From Shewanella sediminis HAW-EB3 (GTDB lineage: Bacteria > Pseudomonadota > Gammaproteobacteria > Enterobacterales > Shewanellaceae), in NCBI RefSeq assembly GCF_000018025.1, contig NC_009831.1, forward strand, positions 3,162,001 to 3,226,000: DNA of 64,000 bases, read 5' to 3'. Positions within the stretch are counted from its first letter, which is position 1; every line of letters begins with the position of its first letter. Below the pieces are notes generated by a model. That model was not told the origin of the DNA. It worked only from the letters and a program-made list of their open reading frames with translations, and ran no database searches. Made by a program: the position numbers and the translations under genes. This document shows, piece by piece, positions 9,260-19,103 of this stretch.

Positions 9260-10150
9260 ATGCAAGATAGATTTATAAAGTGCATCGCAGAGTTGCCCAA
9301 ACCACTATCAGATGCATTGGTACCCATGTTGAATGCCGAGTTTGCCGGCCATATCGATGCCCAGCAACTTAGCACGCTTATCACCAAGAGTGGATTAGCA
9401 GAGAGCGAGCTTCTGATCGCTTTGCTTCCTGTTGCCGCGGCACTGGCCAGACCGCCTATCAGTGAGTTTTATGTCGGTGCCATTGCCAAAGGTAAGAGTG
9501 GTGATATCTACATGGGTGCAAATATGGAGCTCTCAGGTGAGGCACTATTCCATTCGGTGCATGCAGAGCAGAGTGCCATCAGTCATGCATGGCTGAGCGG
9601 TGAACGTCAAATTGAAGATGTCATCGTTAATTTCTCACCATGTGGTCATTGTCGCCAATTTATGAACGAACTGGTCGAAGGTCAGAAGGTGAAAATCCAC
9701 CTTCCTGAGCAGCAAACTCAACCTCTGTCACACTATCTGCCCTATGCCTTTGGCCCGAGCGATCTGAACATCACTGAGCCCCTGCTAACGAAACAGCAGC
9801 ATGAGCTTAGTCTGGACAGCTCAGATCCTATGATCATCGAGGCTCTGGATCATGCAAGCTTAAGCTACGCCCCTTATACCAATAGCTATGCCGCTGTTGT
9901 CCTGGAGACACAAGATGGTGCGACCTATTGTGGCCGATATGCTGAAAATGCGGCATTTAACCCCTCTATGTTACCCATGCAGATGGCGCTTTCTACCATG
10001 GCCAGACATAACAGAGAGTTCTGTGAGATCTCTCGTGCGGTACTTATCGAGTCAGCGGGTGGAAAAATCTCTCTGGTTGGCGCGACGATGGATGCCCTTC
10101 ACGCCGTTGCTGCGGTAGAGCTTGAACATATCGTCCTCGACCCAGAGTAA
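9260..10150 (+). CDS. cdd: Cytidine deaminase (two-domain type)
   Basis: Zinc enzyme deaminating cytidine and deoxycytidine to uridines in pyrimidine salvage. At 296 residues it is the long, dimeric E. coli type. The catalytic N-terminal domain holds [12 protein letters not shown] (zinc His and catalytic Glu, about residues 103-106) and [12 protein letters not shown] (the two zinc cysteines, about 130-133). The second, inactive domain begins near residue 185 ([20 protein letters not shown]). It is followed by a bidirectional terminator shared with the convergent dehydrogenase. Confidence 0.95.
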   Translation: MQDRFIKCIAELPKPLSDALVPMLNAEFAGHIDAQQLSTLITKSGLAESELLIALLPVAAALARPPISEFYVGAIAKGKSGDIYMGANMELSGEALFHSVHAEQSAISHAWLSGERQIEDVIVNFSPCGHCRQFMNELVEGQKVKIHLPEQQTQPLSHYLPYAFGPSDLNITEPLLTKQQHELSLDSSDPMIIEALDHASLSYAPYTNSYAAVVLETQDGATYCGRYAENAAFNPSMLPMQMALSTMARHNREFCEISRAVLIESAGGKISLVGATMDALHAVAAVELEHIVLDPE

Positions 10151-10170
10151 GCACGTTAGACTAGTCAATC

Positions 10171-10198
10171 AAAAAGGACTGCCGAAGCAGTCCTTTTT
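10171..10198. terminator. Bidirectional terminator between cdd and the dehydrogenase
   Basis: AAAAAGGACTGC (10171-10182), loop CGAA, GCAGTCCTTTTT (10187-10198). A 12-bp perfect stem with T tracts for both strands; on the minus strand the loop is a stable UUCG. Confidence 0.9.
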
Positions 10199-10221
10199 TC
10201 TTTCTGAATTACTTTTTTAAG

Positions 10222-11097
10222 TTACTTTCTGTTGCGCTCAAGTTTTGCCAACAGGCTTGACGTATCCCAGCGATTACCGCCGATGGCCTGCACCTCAGAG
10301 TAGAACTGATCGACCAAAGCTGTCAGGGGGAGATGTGAGCCATTCTTTCTGGCTTCATCTAATGCAATATTCAGATCTTTTCGCATCCAGTCTACGGCGA
10401 AACCTAAATTATACTCTCCCTGCCACATCGTCTGATAGCGATTCTCCATCTGCCAGGATTGTGCGGCCCCTTTACTGATCACTTCGACAACCTTCTCACC
10501 ATCGAGTCCGGCGCTGCGGGCAAAATGAAGCCCCTCAGCCAACCCCTGAACCACACCTGCGATGCAGATTTGATTGACCATCTTAGTGAGTTGTCCTGCG
10601 CCAATATCGCCAAGACGTTCGATACAACGAGCATAGGCATCGATAATGGGTTTGGCTTGCTCAAATATCTCCGGATCACCGCCTGTCATCACGGTCAGCA
10701 CGCCATTCTCGGCACCAGCTTGTCCGCCAGACACCGGCGCATCCAGAAAGCCGATCCCGGATTGTGATGCCACTTCACCTATCTCTCGGGCTACATCGGC
10801 AGAGGCTGTCGTATGATCGACAAGAATCGCTCCCGCCTCCATTCCTTTGAGCACGCCCGCTTCACCTAAGGTCACATCACGCAGATCGTCATCGTTACCG
10901 ACACAGATAAAGACAAAATCCTGCCCCTGTGCTGCAAGCTCAGGGCTAGATTTGGATTGTCCGTCATATTCGTTTACCCAAGCCTCAGCCTTACCAACAG
11001 TACGATTGTATACGGTGACATCGTGCCCATTGCTAACCAAGTGACCAGCCATTGGGTAACCCATTACACCCAGACCGATAAATGCTACTTTTGCCAT
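10222..11097 (-). CDS. NAD(P)-dependent beta-hydroxyacid dehydrogenase (3-hydroxyisobutyrate / tartronate semialdehyde reductase family)
   Basis: A 291-residue oxidoreductase. Features: Rossmann motif IGLGVMGYPMAGHL (residues 6-19), VYNRT after the second strand, substrate signature DAPVSGGQAGAENG at about 118-131, and the catalytic lysine in GQLTKMVNQI at about 169. The helical C-terminal dimerisation domain is complete. Family members use 3-hydroxyisobutyrate, tartronate semialdehyde, succinic semialdehyde or similar substrates; the sequence alone does not decide which. No catabolic operon surrounds it, so a scavenging role towards small semialdehydes is plausible. Confidence 0.8.
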   Translation of the reverse strand: MAKVAFIGLGVMGYPMAGHLVSNGHDVTVYNRTVGKAEAWVNEYDGQSKSSPELAAQGQDFVFICVGNDDDLRDVTLGEAGVLKGMEAGAILVDHTTASADVAREIGEVASQSGIGFLDAPVSGGQAGAENGVLTVMTGGDPEIFEQAKPIIDAYARCIERLGDIGAGQLTKMVNQICIAGVVQGLAEGLHFARSAGLDGEKVVEVISKGAAQSWQMENRYQTMWQGEYNLGFAVDWMRKDLNIALDEARKNGSHLPLTALVDQFYSEVQAIGGNRWDTSSLLAKLERNRK

Positions 11098-11172
11098 CTT
11101 TATCCCTTATTAGTTTTAGTTCTTAGCTGAGCTAGTCTATCACCCTGTATATTTTTTATGAAAGTCGGATAG

Positions 11173-11196
11173 AAAAAAGGCACCCTAAGGTGCCTT
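11173..11196 (-). terminator. Terminator of the thioesterase gene
   Basis: AAGGCACC (11177-11184), loop CTAA, GGTGCCTT (11189-11196), with an A run at 11173-11178 that is the U tract on the minus strand. It lies just upstream of the 11214 stop codon's downstream side, as expected. Confidence 0.8.
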
Positions 11197-11213
11197 ATCA
11201 TACTGCAATTTAA

Positions 11214-11696
11214 TTAAGCCTGGCTTACATGGGCTTCCATCTCGGCACCAATTTTTTTACGCATCTCCATCAATCGAATGGCCGAATCACGCAACTTAAT
11301 ATCTTCATCTGTTTGAGGCACCCACTCAGGCACTTCGGTGGGATGTCCAGCATCATCAACCGCGACCATAATCACAACACAGTGAGTGGTCAAATGACGT
11401 TCAGAGTTCTTAGGGTCTCCGGCACGCACATCAATCCCCAGATGCATCGATGACCGACCCGTATAGATTACTTTCGCCGTCGTTTCGACAATATTGCCCA
11501 CATGGATCGGCTTCACGAAGCGGATCCCACCGGCGTAGGCAGTGATACAGTACTTACCACTCCAGCCCGCCGAGCACGCATAAGCGGCTAAATCGATCCA
11601 CTTCATGACCGCACCGCCGTGTACCTTACCACCGAAGTTCACATCAGCAGGCTCTGCCAAAAACCTTAAGGTTATCGCTCGCTCTTTACCGGCCAT
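11214..11696 (-). CDS. Acyl-CoA thioesterase, YciA-like hotdog fold
   Basis: Cytoplasmic hotdog-fold hydrolase of acyl-CoA esters, about 160 residues from the ATG at 11696 (MAGKERAITLRFLAEPADVN). The frame is open further upstream, to an ATG at 11759, but the extra 21 residues look like untranslated sequence and are not family-like. The hallmark FGGKVHGGAVMKWIDLAAY holds the catalytic aspartate on the long helix, followed by CITAYAGGIRFVKPIHVGNI. The C-terminal 25 residues are helical. It forms no obvious operon with its neighbours. Confidence 0.85.
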   Translation of the reverse strand: MAGKERAITLRFLAEPADVNFGGKVHGGAVMKWIDLAAYACSAGWSGKYCITAYAGGIRFVKPIHVGNIVETTAKVIYTGRSSMHLGIDVRAGDPKNSERHLTTHCVVIMVAVDDAGHPTEVPEWVPQTDEDIKLRDSAIRLMEMRKKIGAEMEAHVSQA

Positions 11697-11792
11697 TTTA
11701 ATCTCAAAACAATTGGAGGATGCAGTAAGTGTACGCCATAAATAGTAAATGACGTACAAGTATAATAAGAGATTTATGACTGTTTTAACCGG

Positions 11793-12161
11793 TTAGCCAA
11801 ATTTTAGAACGATTAAACTTGAAACGAGAATGAAAGGAATTGAGAGTCGGTAAACCCATAGCTGTGCACGTTCACTCAATAAGCGCGAGGCATGGATTCC
11901 GGAATGAATAAAGAAGCCGGCTAAGAAAAGCATCAACACCTCGATACCAGCGATGTTATCAGCCTCACCTCCGGCATAAATGGCCGTCACCAGCAGGGCA
12001 AACCACACGATAGCAAAGCCTGCAGCGGCAACACTGAAGGTTTTCATTCCAATAGTTAACTTCGGGTGGACATTGACAGTCTCACCTCTTATAAGCTCAT
12101 TCAGGTTTGCCGTTAACGCACCGACAAGCGGCAGTAGGGGAAGTACAGTAAGATTTAACAC
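11793..12161 (-). CDS. Small integral membrane protein of unknown function
   Basis: A protein of about 122 residues with four likely transmembrane segments (LTVLPLLPLVGAL; TFSVAAAGFAIVWFALLVTA; GIEVLMLFLAGFFIHSGIHA; LWVYRLSIPFILVSSLIVL). I choose a GTG start at 12161 because AAGGA (12169-12173, read on the minus strand) stands 7 bases upstream. An in-frame ATG at 12224 would add 21 residues rich in C and I that do not resemble a signal peptide. I do not recognise the family. It lies behind the fab operon terminator and is probably independent. Confidence 0.55.
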   Translation of the reverse strand: MLNLTVLPLLPLVGALTANLNELIRGETVNVHPKLTIGMKTFSVAAAGFAIVWFALLVTAIYAGGEADNIAGIEVLMLFLAGFFIHSGIHASRLLSERAQLWVYRLSIPFILVSSLIVLKFG

Positions 12162-12387
12162 GTGAGGTTCCTTAAACCCGAAGTTACAGATCGCAATTAT
12201 CTGCCTATCGCAGGCAAGATCCAATAGAGATGAACTAAGGTTAATCTAACCGTTACCATGGATTAATCTCCCGCTTTATCAGCAAGTTAATGACTACCAG
12301 TAAAAGGGTTACACCATAAAAGCCAAAACGTTAATAAAGGTTGTCATAGGGTTAATCGAGGAGGAAGGACTGATGTTTAAAAGGCAT

Positions 12388-12412
12388 AAAAAAAGCGCCC
12401 ACAGGCGCTTTT
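12388..12412 (-). terminator. Terminator of the fatty-acid synthesis operon
   Basis: AAAAGCGCC (12391-12399), four-base loop, GGCGCTTTT (12404-12412). The A run from 12388 is the U tract on the minus strand, 34 bases beyond the fabF stop codon. Confidence 0.88.
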
Positions 12413-12419
12413 CAAAGAG

Positions 12420-12436
12420 TAATACCAATCGGTATA
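12420..12436. repeat. Dispersed palindrome TAATACCAATCGGTATA
   Basis: Seventeen bases, identical to the copy at 35284-35300, with arms TATACC/GGTATA-like around AATC. It sits between the fabF stop and the operon terminator. Confidence 0.65.
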
Positions 12437-12445
12437 GATCAACAA

Positions 12446-13684
12446 TTATACTTTCTTAAACAACAGAGAGCCGTTTGTGCCACCAAAGCCAAATGAATTA
12501 CAAAGGCCGTAATCAAACTTGTGATCCCTTGCGGTGTGAGGCACGAAATCTAAATCACAACCTTCATCCGGGTTATCCAAATTCAATGTTGGAGGAATAA
12601 CCTGATCTTTAAGTGCAAGCAAGGTAATAATCGCTTCTACAGAGCCAGCAGCACCCAACAGATGCCCCGTCATAGATTTAGTCGAGCTAACGAGTAGATT
12701 ATAAGCATGATCGCCAAATACTGATTTAACCGCCGCCGCTTCGGCTTTATCACCCGCAGGGGTCGATGTACCATGAGCGTTAATATAACCAATACTTTCG
12801 TTTGCAAGTTTTGCATCATTAATGGCATTGACCATCGCCGCTGCAGCGCCCGCACCATCGGCTGGAGGCGATGTCATGTGGAATGCATCACCACTCATAC
12901 CAAAACCAACGAGCTCACCATAAATGGTCGCTCCGCGTGCCTTAGCATGCTCATACTCTTCCATAACCATGACACCAGCGCCGTCACCAATAACGAAGCC
13001 ATCACGGTCTCTGTCCCAAGGGCGACTCGCCGCTTGCGGATCATCGTTGCGGGTCGATAATGCCTTAGCCGAACCGAAACCACCAACGGCTAAAGGACAA
13101 GTCACATCTTCAGCACCACCGGCAACCATCACATCGGCGTCGCCATAAGCGATAGTCCGTGCGGCAAAACCTATGTTATGCACACCGGTAGTACAGGCTG
13201 TAGTCACGGCAAAGTTAGGCCCTGTCATGCCATATTTAATCGAAAGATGACCCGAGATCATATTGATAATGGTACTTGGCACGAAAAAAGGTGAGATCTT
13301 ACGAGGCCCGCCTTTCATCAACGCAGCATGACCTTTTTCAATCAGTGGCATACCGCCCATTCCGGCGCCGACAGCCGTACCCACACGGGCAGGATCGAGC
13401 TTATCCATATCGAGACCAGAGTCGGTTACAGCCTGAATACCGGCGGCCATACCATATTGGATAAACAGATCCATCTTGCGAGCGTCTTTTTTAGACATAT
13501 ATTGCTCGACATCAAAATCTTTGACCGAGCCGCTGAAACGAGTCGAAAACTCGCTGGCATCAAATTTAGTTATCGGCGCAATACCACTTTTACCTGAAAC
13601 AAGGGCTTTCCAGGAAGAATCAACAGTATTCCCTACAGGAGTGACCAGACCGAGTCCTGTTACGACTACACGACGTTTAGACAC
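12446..13684 (-). CDS. fabF: 3-oxoacyl-[acyl-carrier-protein] synthase II
   Basis: Condensing enzyme that extends acyl-ACP with malonyl-ACP and sets the cis-vaccenate ratio at low temperature in E. coli. I start at GTG 13684 ([10 protein letters not shown], 412 residues, the family length), preceded by AGGTGA. The frame is open six codons further to an ATG at 13702. The active-site triad is visible: C in [10 protein letters not shown] (about 162), H in [11 protein letters not shown] (about 303) and H in [11 protein letters not shown] (about 340). It is the last gene of the fab cluster, separated from acpP by 225 bases and a terminator, so it may also have its own promoter. Confidence 0.95.
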   Translation of the reverse strand: MSKRRVVVTGLGLVTPVGNTVDSSWKALVSGKSGIAPITKFDASEFSTRFSGSVKDFDVEQYMSKKDARKMDLFIQYGMAAGIQAVTDSGLDMDKLDPARVGTAVGAGMGGMPLIEKGHAALMKGGPRKISPFFVPSTIINMISGHLSIKYGMTGPNFAVTTACTTGVHNIGFAARTIAYGDADVMVAGGAEDVTCPLAVGGFGSAKALSTRNDDPQAASRPWDRDRDGFVIGDGAGVMVMEEYEHAKARGATIYGELVGFGMSGDAFHMTSPPADGAGAAAAMVNAINDAKLANESIGYINAHGTSTPAGDKAEAAAVKSVFGDHAYNLLVSSTKSMTGHLLGAAGSVEAIITLLALKDQVIPPTLNLDNPDEGCDLDFVPHTARDHKFDYGLCNSFGFGGTNGSLLFKKV

Positions 13685-13766
13685 ACTTTCACCTATATAC
13701 ATTGAGTTAACCGACTACAGCGACTTAACGCTGCGATGGAGAATTTCTAACCAGAGGAATAAAATA

Positions 13767-13797
13767 TATACCCAAACCACTTCAAGATACAGAGTTT
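13767..13797. repeat. Possible relic of a Vibrio/Shewanella intergenic repeat
   Basis: The bases TACCCAAACCACTTCAAGAT resemble a dispersed intergenic sequence that I recall from Vibrio and Shewanella genomes (TACCCAAGCAACTTCAAG-type). Only one copy is in the window, so this rests on memory. Confidence 0.3.
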
Positions 13798-13861
13798 AGC
13801 AACTCGAGAAGTAATGGAGTTCAGAACATGAAATAGTTGAACGAAAAATTCCAGTAGCCAG

Positions 13862-13896
13862 AAACAAAAACAGGCAGCATAAATGCTGCCTGTTTT
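13862..13896 (-). terminator. Terminator (or attenuator) after acpP
   Basis: AAAACAGGCAGCA (13867-13879) pairs with TGCTGCCTGTTTT (13884-13896) around four bases. The A-rich 13862-13870 gives the U tract on the minus strand. It would let acpP be made in excess over fabF. Confidence 0.8.
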
Positions 13897-13909
13897 CTAG
13901 AATTCAGGA

Positions 13910-14143
13910 TTACTGATTCTTTGAAACGTAGTCGATCGCTGCTTGAACAGTAGTGATCTTTTCAGCTTCTTCATCAGGGATCTCGGTGTCAAACTCTTCT
14001 TCCAGAGCCATAACCAACTCAACAGTGTCCAGAGAATCTGCACCCAAGTCGTCAACGAAAGATGCTGCAGACTTAACGTCTTCTTCTTTAACACCTAGCT
14101 GCTCAATAATGATTTTCTTTACACGTTCTTCGATGTTGCTCAT
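13910..14143 (-). CDS. acpP: Acyl carrier protein
   Basis: The 77-residue carrier of acyl chains in fatty-acid synthesis. The phosphopantetheine serine is in [18 protein letters not shown] (S37). The protein is acidic and helical, as expected, and nearly identical in layout to E. coli AcpP. It lies 159 bases after fabG, with a small inverted repeat GTGGT-CTA-ACCAC (14229-14241) in that spacer, and is followed by a strong hairpin. These features fit separate, high-level expression. Confidence 0.97.
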   Translation of the reverse strand: MSNIEERVKKIIIEQLGVKEEDVKSAASFVDDLGADSLDTVELVMALEEEFDTEIPDEEAEKITTVQAAIDYVSKNQ

Positions 14144-14302
14144 TAGTTTCTTTCCTATTCAAATTACGCACTTGCGCAAGATTGAGAGTAGTTTATTCAA
14201 TTTGGCAAACAATGCAAGCTTAACTTTTGTGGTCTAACCACGAATTTAAACACACTTTGATGAGGATCATCAATAATTAACCGCATTATTTACCGATCAC
14301 AC

Positions 14303-15049
14303 TTAAACCATGTACATGCCACCATTCACATGGAGAGTTTCTCCTGTGATGTATGCAGCGGAGTCTGAAGCCAAGAAGACCACGGCATTAGCGATCTCTT
14401 GTGCCTGACCTAAACGCTCCATCGGAACCTGAGACATGATACCTTGTTGCTGCTCTTCCGTCAGCTCATCAGTCATATCTGTCTGGATAAATCCAGGAGC
14501 AATAGCATTCACTGTTATTTGACGAGATGCAACCTCTCTTGCAAGAGATTTTGTAAAACCGATTAAACCGGCCTTAGCAGCACAGTAATTCGTTTGTCCC
14601 GGATTTCCCATAGAACCAACGACTGAGCCGATATTGATGATACGACCATTACGTTTTTTCATCATAGGTCGCATAACGGCCTTTGAGGTACGAAATAGAG
14701 ATGTAAGGTTGGTATCTATGATATCACTCCATTCATCTTCTTTCATACGCATCAATAAATTATCACGAGTAATGCCGGCATTGTTAACCAAAATACTGAC
14801 ATCACCTGATTTTTCTTTTATCTGAGCAAAAAGATCCGTAACAGACTGGCTATCGGTAACATTGAGGACTAAGCCTAAACCATTGTCACCCAAATATTCC
14901 TGAATAGCAGCAGCGCCACGTTCGCTCGTTGCAGTCCCTACCACTGTCGCACCTGCAGCAACCAGCGTTTCAGCAACAGCACGGCCAATTCCACGGCTTG
15001 CACCTGTAACAAGCGCCACTTTGCCTGTTAAATCTATACTTACACTCAT
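14303..15049 (-). CDS. fabG: 3-oxoacyl-[acyl-carrier-protein] reductase
   Basis: NADPH-dependent short-chain dehydrogenase that reduces 3-oxoacyl-ACP to 3-hydroxyacyl-ACP. The 248-residue protein has TGASRGIG (residues 16-23), NNAG at about 88, and the catalytic set S (INIGSVVGSMG, about 142) with YCAAK (Y155, K159). The C-terminal ITGETLHVNGGMYM is standard. It lies nine bases after fabD, in the operon. Confidence 0.96.
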   Translation of the reverse strand: MSVSIDLTGKVALVTGASRGIGRAVAETLVAAGATVVGTATSERGAAAIQEYLGDNGLGLVLNVTDSQSVTDLFAQIKEKSGDVSILVNNAGITRDNLLMRMKEDEWSDIIDTNLTSLFRTSKAVMRPMMKKRNGRIINIGSVVGSMGNPGQTNYCAAKAGLIGFTKSLAREVASRQITVNAIAPGFIQTDMTDELTEEQQQGIMSQVPMERLGQAQEIANAVVFLASDSAAYITGETLHVNGGMYMV

Positions 15050-15058
15050 GAATATCTC

Positions 15059-15988
15059 CTATTCGGTCAATGCAGCGAATGATGCAGCATCGTTGACCGC
15101 TTTTGCAGTAAGCGATCGATTAATTCGTTTTGCCAACCCGGTTAACACTTTACCCGGCCCAACCTCATAAAGATGAGTGATGCCACCTTCAGACATATCA
15201 GTCACACTATCAGACCACCTGACAGGACAATATAGTTGTCTGACCAAGGCATCTTTGATCTCTGTCGCAGTTTCAGGACTGGCAACATCGACGTTATTGA
15301 TCACTTTTACTTTGGGAGTTTTAAACTCGATAGCCTCAAGTGCCAACGCTAGCTTTTCTGCTGCCGGACGCATCAATTCACAATGTGAGGGTACGCTAAC
15401 GGGAAGGGCTACCGCCATTTTGGCACCATTGTCTTTGCACAAGCCTGCAGCTCTTTCTACTGCTGCTTTACTTCCGGCAATAACAACTTGTCCAGGACTG
15501 TTATAGTTCACAGGACTCACTATTTCACCCTGTGCGGCTTCTTCACATGCCTTTGCAATAGACTCGTTATCTAAACCGATAATTGCGAACATAGCACCGC
15601 TGCCTGCCGGCACGGCTTGTTGCATCAGTTGACCTCGTAATTCTACGAGTTTGACGGCATCGATAAAGTCGATCACACCCGCACAAACAAGTGCAGAATA
15701 TTCACCTAAGCTATGGCCGGCAAGCACTGCAGGCATTGCCTTACCGGTAGCTTCATAGGCTCGCCAAATGGCAACACTCGCGGTAAGCAGTGCAGGCTGA
15801 GTCTTATCTGTTTCATTCAGCGTTTCGACTGGACCTTGTTGAACAAGTTCCCACAGATCATAACCTAATACTTCACTCGCTTGAGAAAATGTGTCAGCAA
15901 CGATTTGATGCTCTGACGCAAGGTCGGCCAACATCCCAATCGCTTGAGAACCTTGACCTGGAAAAATAAAAGCAAAATTTTCCATCAT
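15059..15988 (-). CDS. fabD: Malonyl-CoA:ACP transacylase
   Basis: Loads malonate from CoA onto ACP to supply all FAS II elongation steps. At 309 residues it has FPGQGSQ (residues 9-15), the nucleophile serine in GHSLGEYSALV (about 93) and the catalytic histidine in VPSHCELMRPA (about 202). The first two codons are both ATG; AGGT stands upstream of both. It is spaced 50 bases from fabH and nine from fabG. Confidence 0.96.
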   Translation of the reverse strand: MMENFAFIFPGQGSQAIGMLADLASEHQIVADTFSQASEVLGYDLWELVQQGPVETLNETDKTQPALLTASVAIWRAYEATGKAMPAVLAGHSLGEYSALVCAGVIDFIDAVKLVELRGQLMQQAVPAGSGAMFAIIGLDNESIAKACEEAAQGEIVSPVNYNSPGQVVIAGSKAAVERAAGLCKDNGAKMAVALPVSVPSHCELMRPAAEKLALALEAIEFKTPKVKVINNVDVASPETATEIKDALVRQLYCPVRWSDSVTDMSEGGITHLYEVGPGKVLTGLAKRINRSLTAKAVNDAASFAALTE

Positions 15989-16038
15989 TTATTACCTATG
16001 ACAATTCAAAAAATAATACTCATTGTTTTAAACAAGAG

Positions 16039-16998
16039 TTAAAAACGAATTAGTGCACTTCCCCACGCAAACCCGGCACCGAAAGCCTCGAGCATGATCA
16101 GCTGGCCACGCTGAATTCGGCCATCCCTGACAGCCTCATCCAAAGCGATGGGTACCGAAGCTGCAGAGGTATTACCGTGCTTAGCTAAGGTTAAAACAAC
16201 CTTATCTAAGCTCATGTTGAGCTTCTTAGCCGTAGCCTTAATAATTCGGAAGTTGGCTTGATGCGGAACTAACCAGTCAATTTCAGATTTATCGATCTGA
16301 TTGATTCGTAATGTATCTGTGACAACCTGTGACAGTTGAGTCACGGCAACTTTAAAAACGTCATTGCCTTTCATTGTCATGTAACCGACCGCCTCTGTGG
16401 CTTCACCCATTCGAGGAGGGAAAGAGCATTTCAGCAGATCAGCCTGCCTGCCATCGGCATAGATATGTGTAGACAAGATACCTGGTTCGCTCGAGGCACC
16501 AACGACTGCAGCACCGGCACCATCACCAAACAGGATAATGGTACTGCGATCTTCAGGCTCACATAGTCGGGATAACACATCCGCACCGATCACTAATACC
16601 TTTTTAGCGGCACCCGACTTAACGAATTGGTCGGCGACCGAAAGCGCATAAACAAAGCCTGAGCAGGCCGCTGCGATATCAAACGCAGGAATAGTATGAA
16701 CACCAAGCTTTGCCTGAATTTCACAAGCCGCCGCCGGAAACGCATTACTGGCGCTCGTCGTGCCACACACGATCATATCGAGTTCATTGGCGTCGATACC
16801 TGCCATCTCGAGTGCTTTTACCGCAGCTTCATAGCCCATAGTAGAAACGGACTCATCGGCGGCAGCAATTCTGCGCTCTGAAATACCTGTACGTTCAACA
16901 ATCCACTGATCAGTGGTTTCAACCATCTGTTCCAGATCTTGATTGCTACGCACTTGCGCTGGTAGATAGCTACCAGTTCCAAGAATTTTTGTATGCAT
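16039..16998 (-). CDS. fabH: 3-oxoacyl-[acyl-carrier-protein] synthase III
   Basis: Initiates fatty-acid synthesis by condensing acetyl-CoA with malonyl-ACP. The 319-residue protein shows the Cys-His-Asn triad: C in [11 protein letters not shown] (about 112), H in [11 protein letters not shown] (about 246) and N in [11 protein letters not shown] (about 276). [13 protein letters not shown] near the N-terminus is also typical. It overlaps nothing but lies only 11 bases after plsX. Confidence 0.96.
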   Translation of the reverse strand: MHTKILGTGSYLPAQVRSNQDLEQMVETTDQWIVERTGISERRIAAADESVSTMGYEAAVKALEMAGIDANELDMIVCGTTSASNAFPAAACEIQAKLGVHTIPAFDIAAACSGFVYALSVADQFVKSGAAKKVLVIGADVLSRLCEPEDRSTIILFGDGAGAAVVGASSEPGILSTHIYADGRQADLLKCSFPPRMGEATEAVGYMTMKGNDVFKVAVTQLSQVVTDTLRINQIDKSEIDWLVPHQANFRIIKATAKKLNMSLDKVVLTLAKHGNTSAASVPIALDEAVRDGRIQRGQLIMLEAFGAGFAWGSALIRF

Positions 16999-17009
16999 AT
17001 AAGGAGATA

Positions 17010-18038
17010 TCAGTTATTAATGTCTAAAAGAATCGACTCGAGACGTTCTTCAATCATCTGAGGGAGTCGACGTTGTGCCTCTGTAACAGCTAGACTAATT
17101 GCTTGTAAATAAGCAGATTCATCGGCACTTCCATGACTTTTTACTACAATTCCGCGCAATCCTATCAAACTTGCGCCGTTGTAGTGGTCGGGGTTCATCT
17201 GATTTAGGACAGAATTTATACGGGGAGCGATCATTTTGGCCATTAACCGTACAAAAAAACCTTTGGTAAGGCCCTTTTCTAATTGATGCACCAATAAACG
17301 AGCTATACCTTCAGATGTCTTTAAAGTGATGTTACCTACAAAGCCATCACAAACAATCACATCGACACGGCCGGAAAAGAGATCGTTCCCTTCAATGAAA
17401 CCAGTATAATTGATCTGTGGACTTTGTTGTAAAAGTTGACCCGCTTGTTGTACTTGATCATTTCCCTTGATCTCTTCAATGCCGACATTAAGCAGAGCGA
17501 CCTTGGGCGAACAGTTCTTGTCAACAGCCTCACATAACACAGAACCCATAACGGCAAACTGAAAGAGTGTTTCAGAGCAACAAGAGACATTGGCACCTAA
17601 GTCGAGAAGGTAAACCGGTGTTTTATTAACAGCGGGTAGACAACTCACAAGCGCAGGCCTGTCAATACCCGGAAGCGTTTTAAGCAACACTTTTGACATA
17701 GCCATCAGCGCACCGGTATTACCGGCACTTAGACAGGCTTGGGCTTTGCCATCTCTGACTAACTCAATTGCCAGCCTCATAGAGCTTTGTTTTCTGTTTC
17801 TGAGCGCATGTGCAGGACGGTCAGACATGGTGACAACTTCTGTCGTATGAATGATTTCAATGCGTCGAAGAACATCAGACTCAACCTGAGAAAGGTATTT
17901 CTCAATGTCTGTCTTATTACCAACAAGATAAAAATTTAGAAAGGAATATAAACGAAGTGCCTGCAAGGCTGCAGGCACTGTGATGCGGGGACCATAATCG
18001 CCCCCCATCGCATCTAACGCAAGCGTCAGATTAGTCAT
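17010..18038 (-). CDS. plsX: Phosphate acyltransferase PlsX
   Basis: Makes acyl-phosphate from acyl-ACP, linking FAS II to phospholipid synthesis by PlsY. The 342-residue protein begins with [12 protein letters not shown] and contains [10 protein letters not shown] (about 106), [15 protein letters not shown] and [13 protein letters not shown] (about 231), all PlsX landmarks. It sits between rpmF and fabH with short spacers, as in many proteobacteria. Confidence 0.95.
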   Translation of the reverse strand: MTNLTLALDAMGGDYGPRITVPAALQALRLYSFLNFYLVGNKTDIEKYLSQVESDVLRRIEIIHTTEVVTMSDRPAHALRNRKQSSMRLAIELVRDGKAQACLSAGNTGALMAMSKVLLKTLPGIDRPALVSCLPAVNKTPVYLLDLGANVSCCSETLFQFAVMGSVLCEAVDKNCSPKVALLNVGIEEIKGNDQVQQAGQLLQQSPQINYTGFIEGNDLFSGRVDVIVCDGFVGNITLKTSEGIARLLVHQLEKGLTKGFFVRLMAKMIAPRINSVLNQMNPDHYNGASLIGLRGIVVKSHGSADESAYLQAISLAVTEAQRRLPQMIEERLESILLDINN

Positions 18039-18053
18039 AAAGGTAGCAACAAA

Positions 18054-18224
18054 TTACTTGTTGATAACCTTTTGACCACGGTAGAAACCATCCGCAGTCA
18101 CGTTGTGACGAAGGTGTAGTTCACCACTCGTTGAATCCACTGATAATTGAGGAGTGCTCAATGAATCATGTGAACGGCGCATTCCGCGCTTTGAACGAGA
18201 TTTTTTGTTCTTTTGTACAGCCAT
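18054..18224 (-). CDS. rpmF: 50S ribosomal protein L32
   Basis: A 56-residue ribosomal protein that begins [20 protein letters not shown] and ends in [10 protein letters not shown]. This is a full match to the non-zinc L32 form. AGGAGACAGG precedes the ATG at a good distance. It lies 17 bases after yceD and 15 before plsX, so ribosome and lipid synthesis share one transcript, as in E. coli. Confidence 0.96.
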   Translation of the reverse strand: MAVQKNKKSRSKRGMRRSHDSLSTPQLSVDSTSGELHLRHNVTADGFYRGQKVINK

Positions 18225-18241
18225 TTGACCTGTCTCCTAGA

Positions 18242-18766
18242 TTACTTGCTCTTCAGTTTTTCTAACACTGCAAACGGATTTGGACGCTCCTGTTGAGCGG
18301 GTTCGATCTCGCCTACTACTATGTCTTGACTACCTTGCCTGCAACTTTCGTTAGCATGCATTGGTATTAAAGGCATAGCGACTATCAATTCATCTTCAAT
18401 CAATTGATGCAGACGAACTTCGCCTATTTCATTACACTCAATAGGGTCATACGCATCCGGGAGCTCATCGATTTCAGCTTCATTCCCACAGGGACTGAAG
18501 TTGAAGTCGACCGTAACCTCAGTGGTAAATAGCGTCATGCAACGTTGACAATTCAGAGTGAGCTCCGTCACAGCCTTCCCTTTAAGGTAGACTATCCCCT
18601 GTATATCTACGCCACATTCCAACGACACTGTCACATCGGAACAGTCGCCGGCACTTAACTCATTTAATCGTTTTAATTGCTTATGCGGAACCACACCTTC
18701 ATAAGAAAGCTGACTCGCCGAAGCGCGTATTGGATCAATTGAAACCGGTATCTTTACTGTTTGCAT
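18242..18766 (-). CDS. yceD: YceD/DUF177 protein, 23S rRNA accumulation factor
   Basis: A 174-residue protein of the DUF177 family, needed for normal 23S rRNA levels in plants and implicated in ribosome assembly in bacteria. The start MQTVKIPVSIDPIRAS aligns with E. coli YceD. The core has the conserved CQRCM (about residues 75-79) and later FSPCGNEAEID and RPNPFAVLEKLK. First gene of the rpmF-fab operon. A TATAAT box ends only 12 bases upstream of the ATG, so the mRNA leader may be extremely short. Confidence 0.92.
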   Translation of the reverse strand: MQTVKIPVSIDPIRASASQLSYEGVVPHKQLKRLNELSAGDCSDVTVSLECGVDIQGIVYLKGKAVTELTLNCQRCMTLFTTEVTVDFNFSPCGNEAEIDELPDAYDPIECNEIGEVRLHQLIEDELIVAMPLIPMHANESCRQGSQDIVVGEIEPAQQERPNPFAVLEKLKSK

Positions 18767-18777
18767 AAGGCGCGCAT

Positions 18778-18804
18778 ATTATAGTTTGAAATCCTCAGAG
18801 TCAA
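18778..18804 (-). promoter_or_regulatory. Promoter of the yceD-rpmF-fab operon
   Basis: On the minus strand, TTGACT (18804-18799), 15-base spacer, perfect TATAAT (18783-18778). Shifting the -35 by one base (TTTGAC) gives 16. The expected transcription start near 18771 is about five bases from the yceD ATG. Confidence 0.6.
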
Positions 18805-19103
18805 AGGAAAATTCACCTTCTTTAAATAAGAAGCTAAATCAACCACACATTCTGACCCTAAAAACAAAAATTGATGGATTGCAGATTTTACCCAAGCGGC
18901 CAGATTTACTCAAGTAGCCCATGCTTAAAATAGAAGCGGTTGTGCATATTAAGCCGTAGAAATATCAAAAGAGAGTGATGTTCGACATGAAACAAAGCTA
19001 AACTTCCAATCGAATCAAATCAGCCCGATACTAAATCTTAGCTTATTGTGAAAAAATCACCTCTCGGACAATACCAACTCTTATCTTCAGGAACACACTA
19101 TTT
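18805..19103. other. Spacer between the fab operon promoter and maf
   Basis: About 300 bases with no gene, repeat or hairpin that I can support. AATACCAACTC at 19070-19080 resembles half of the dispersed TAATACC palindrome. No clear promoter for maf is visible. Confidence 0.4.

Noticed and set aside
12162..12224. ATG at 12224 as start of the small membrane protein
   Set aside because: The added residues are not signal-like, while GTG 12161 has AAGGA seven bases upstream.
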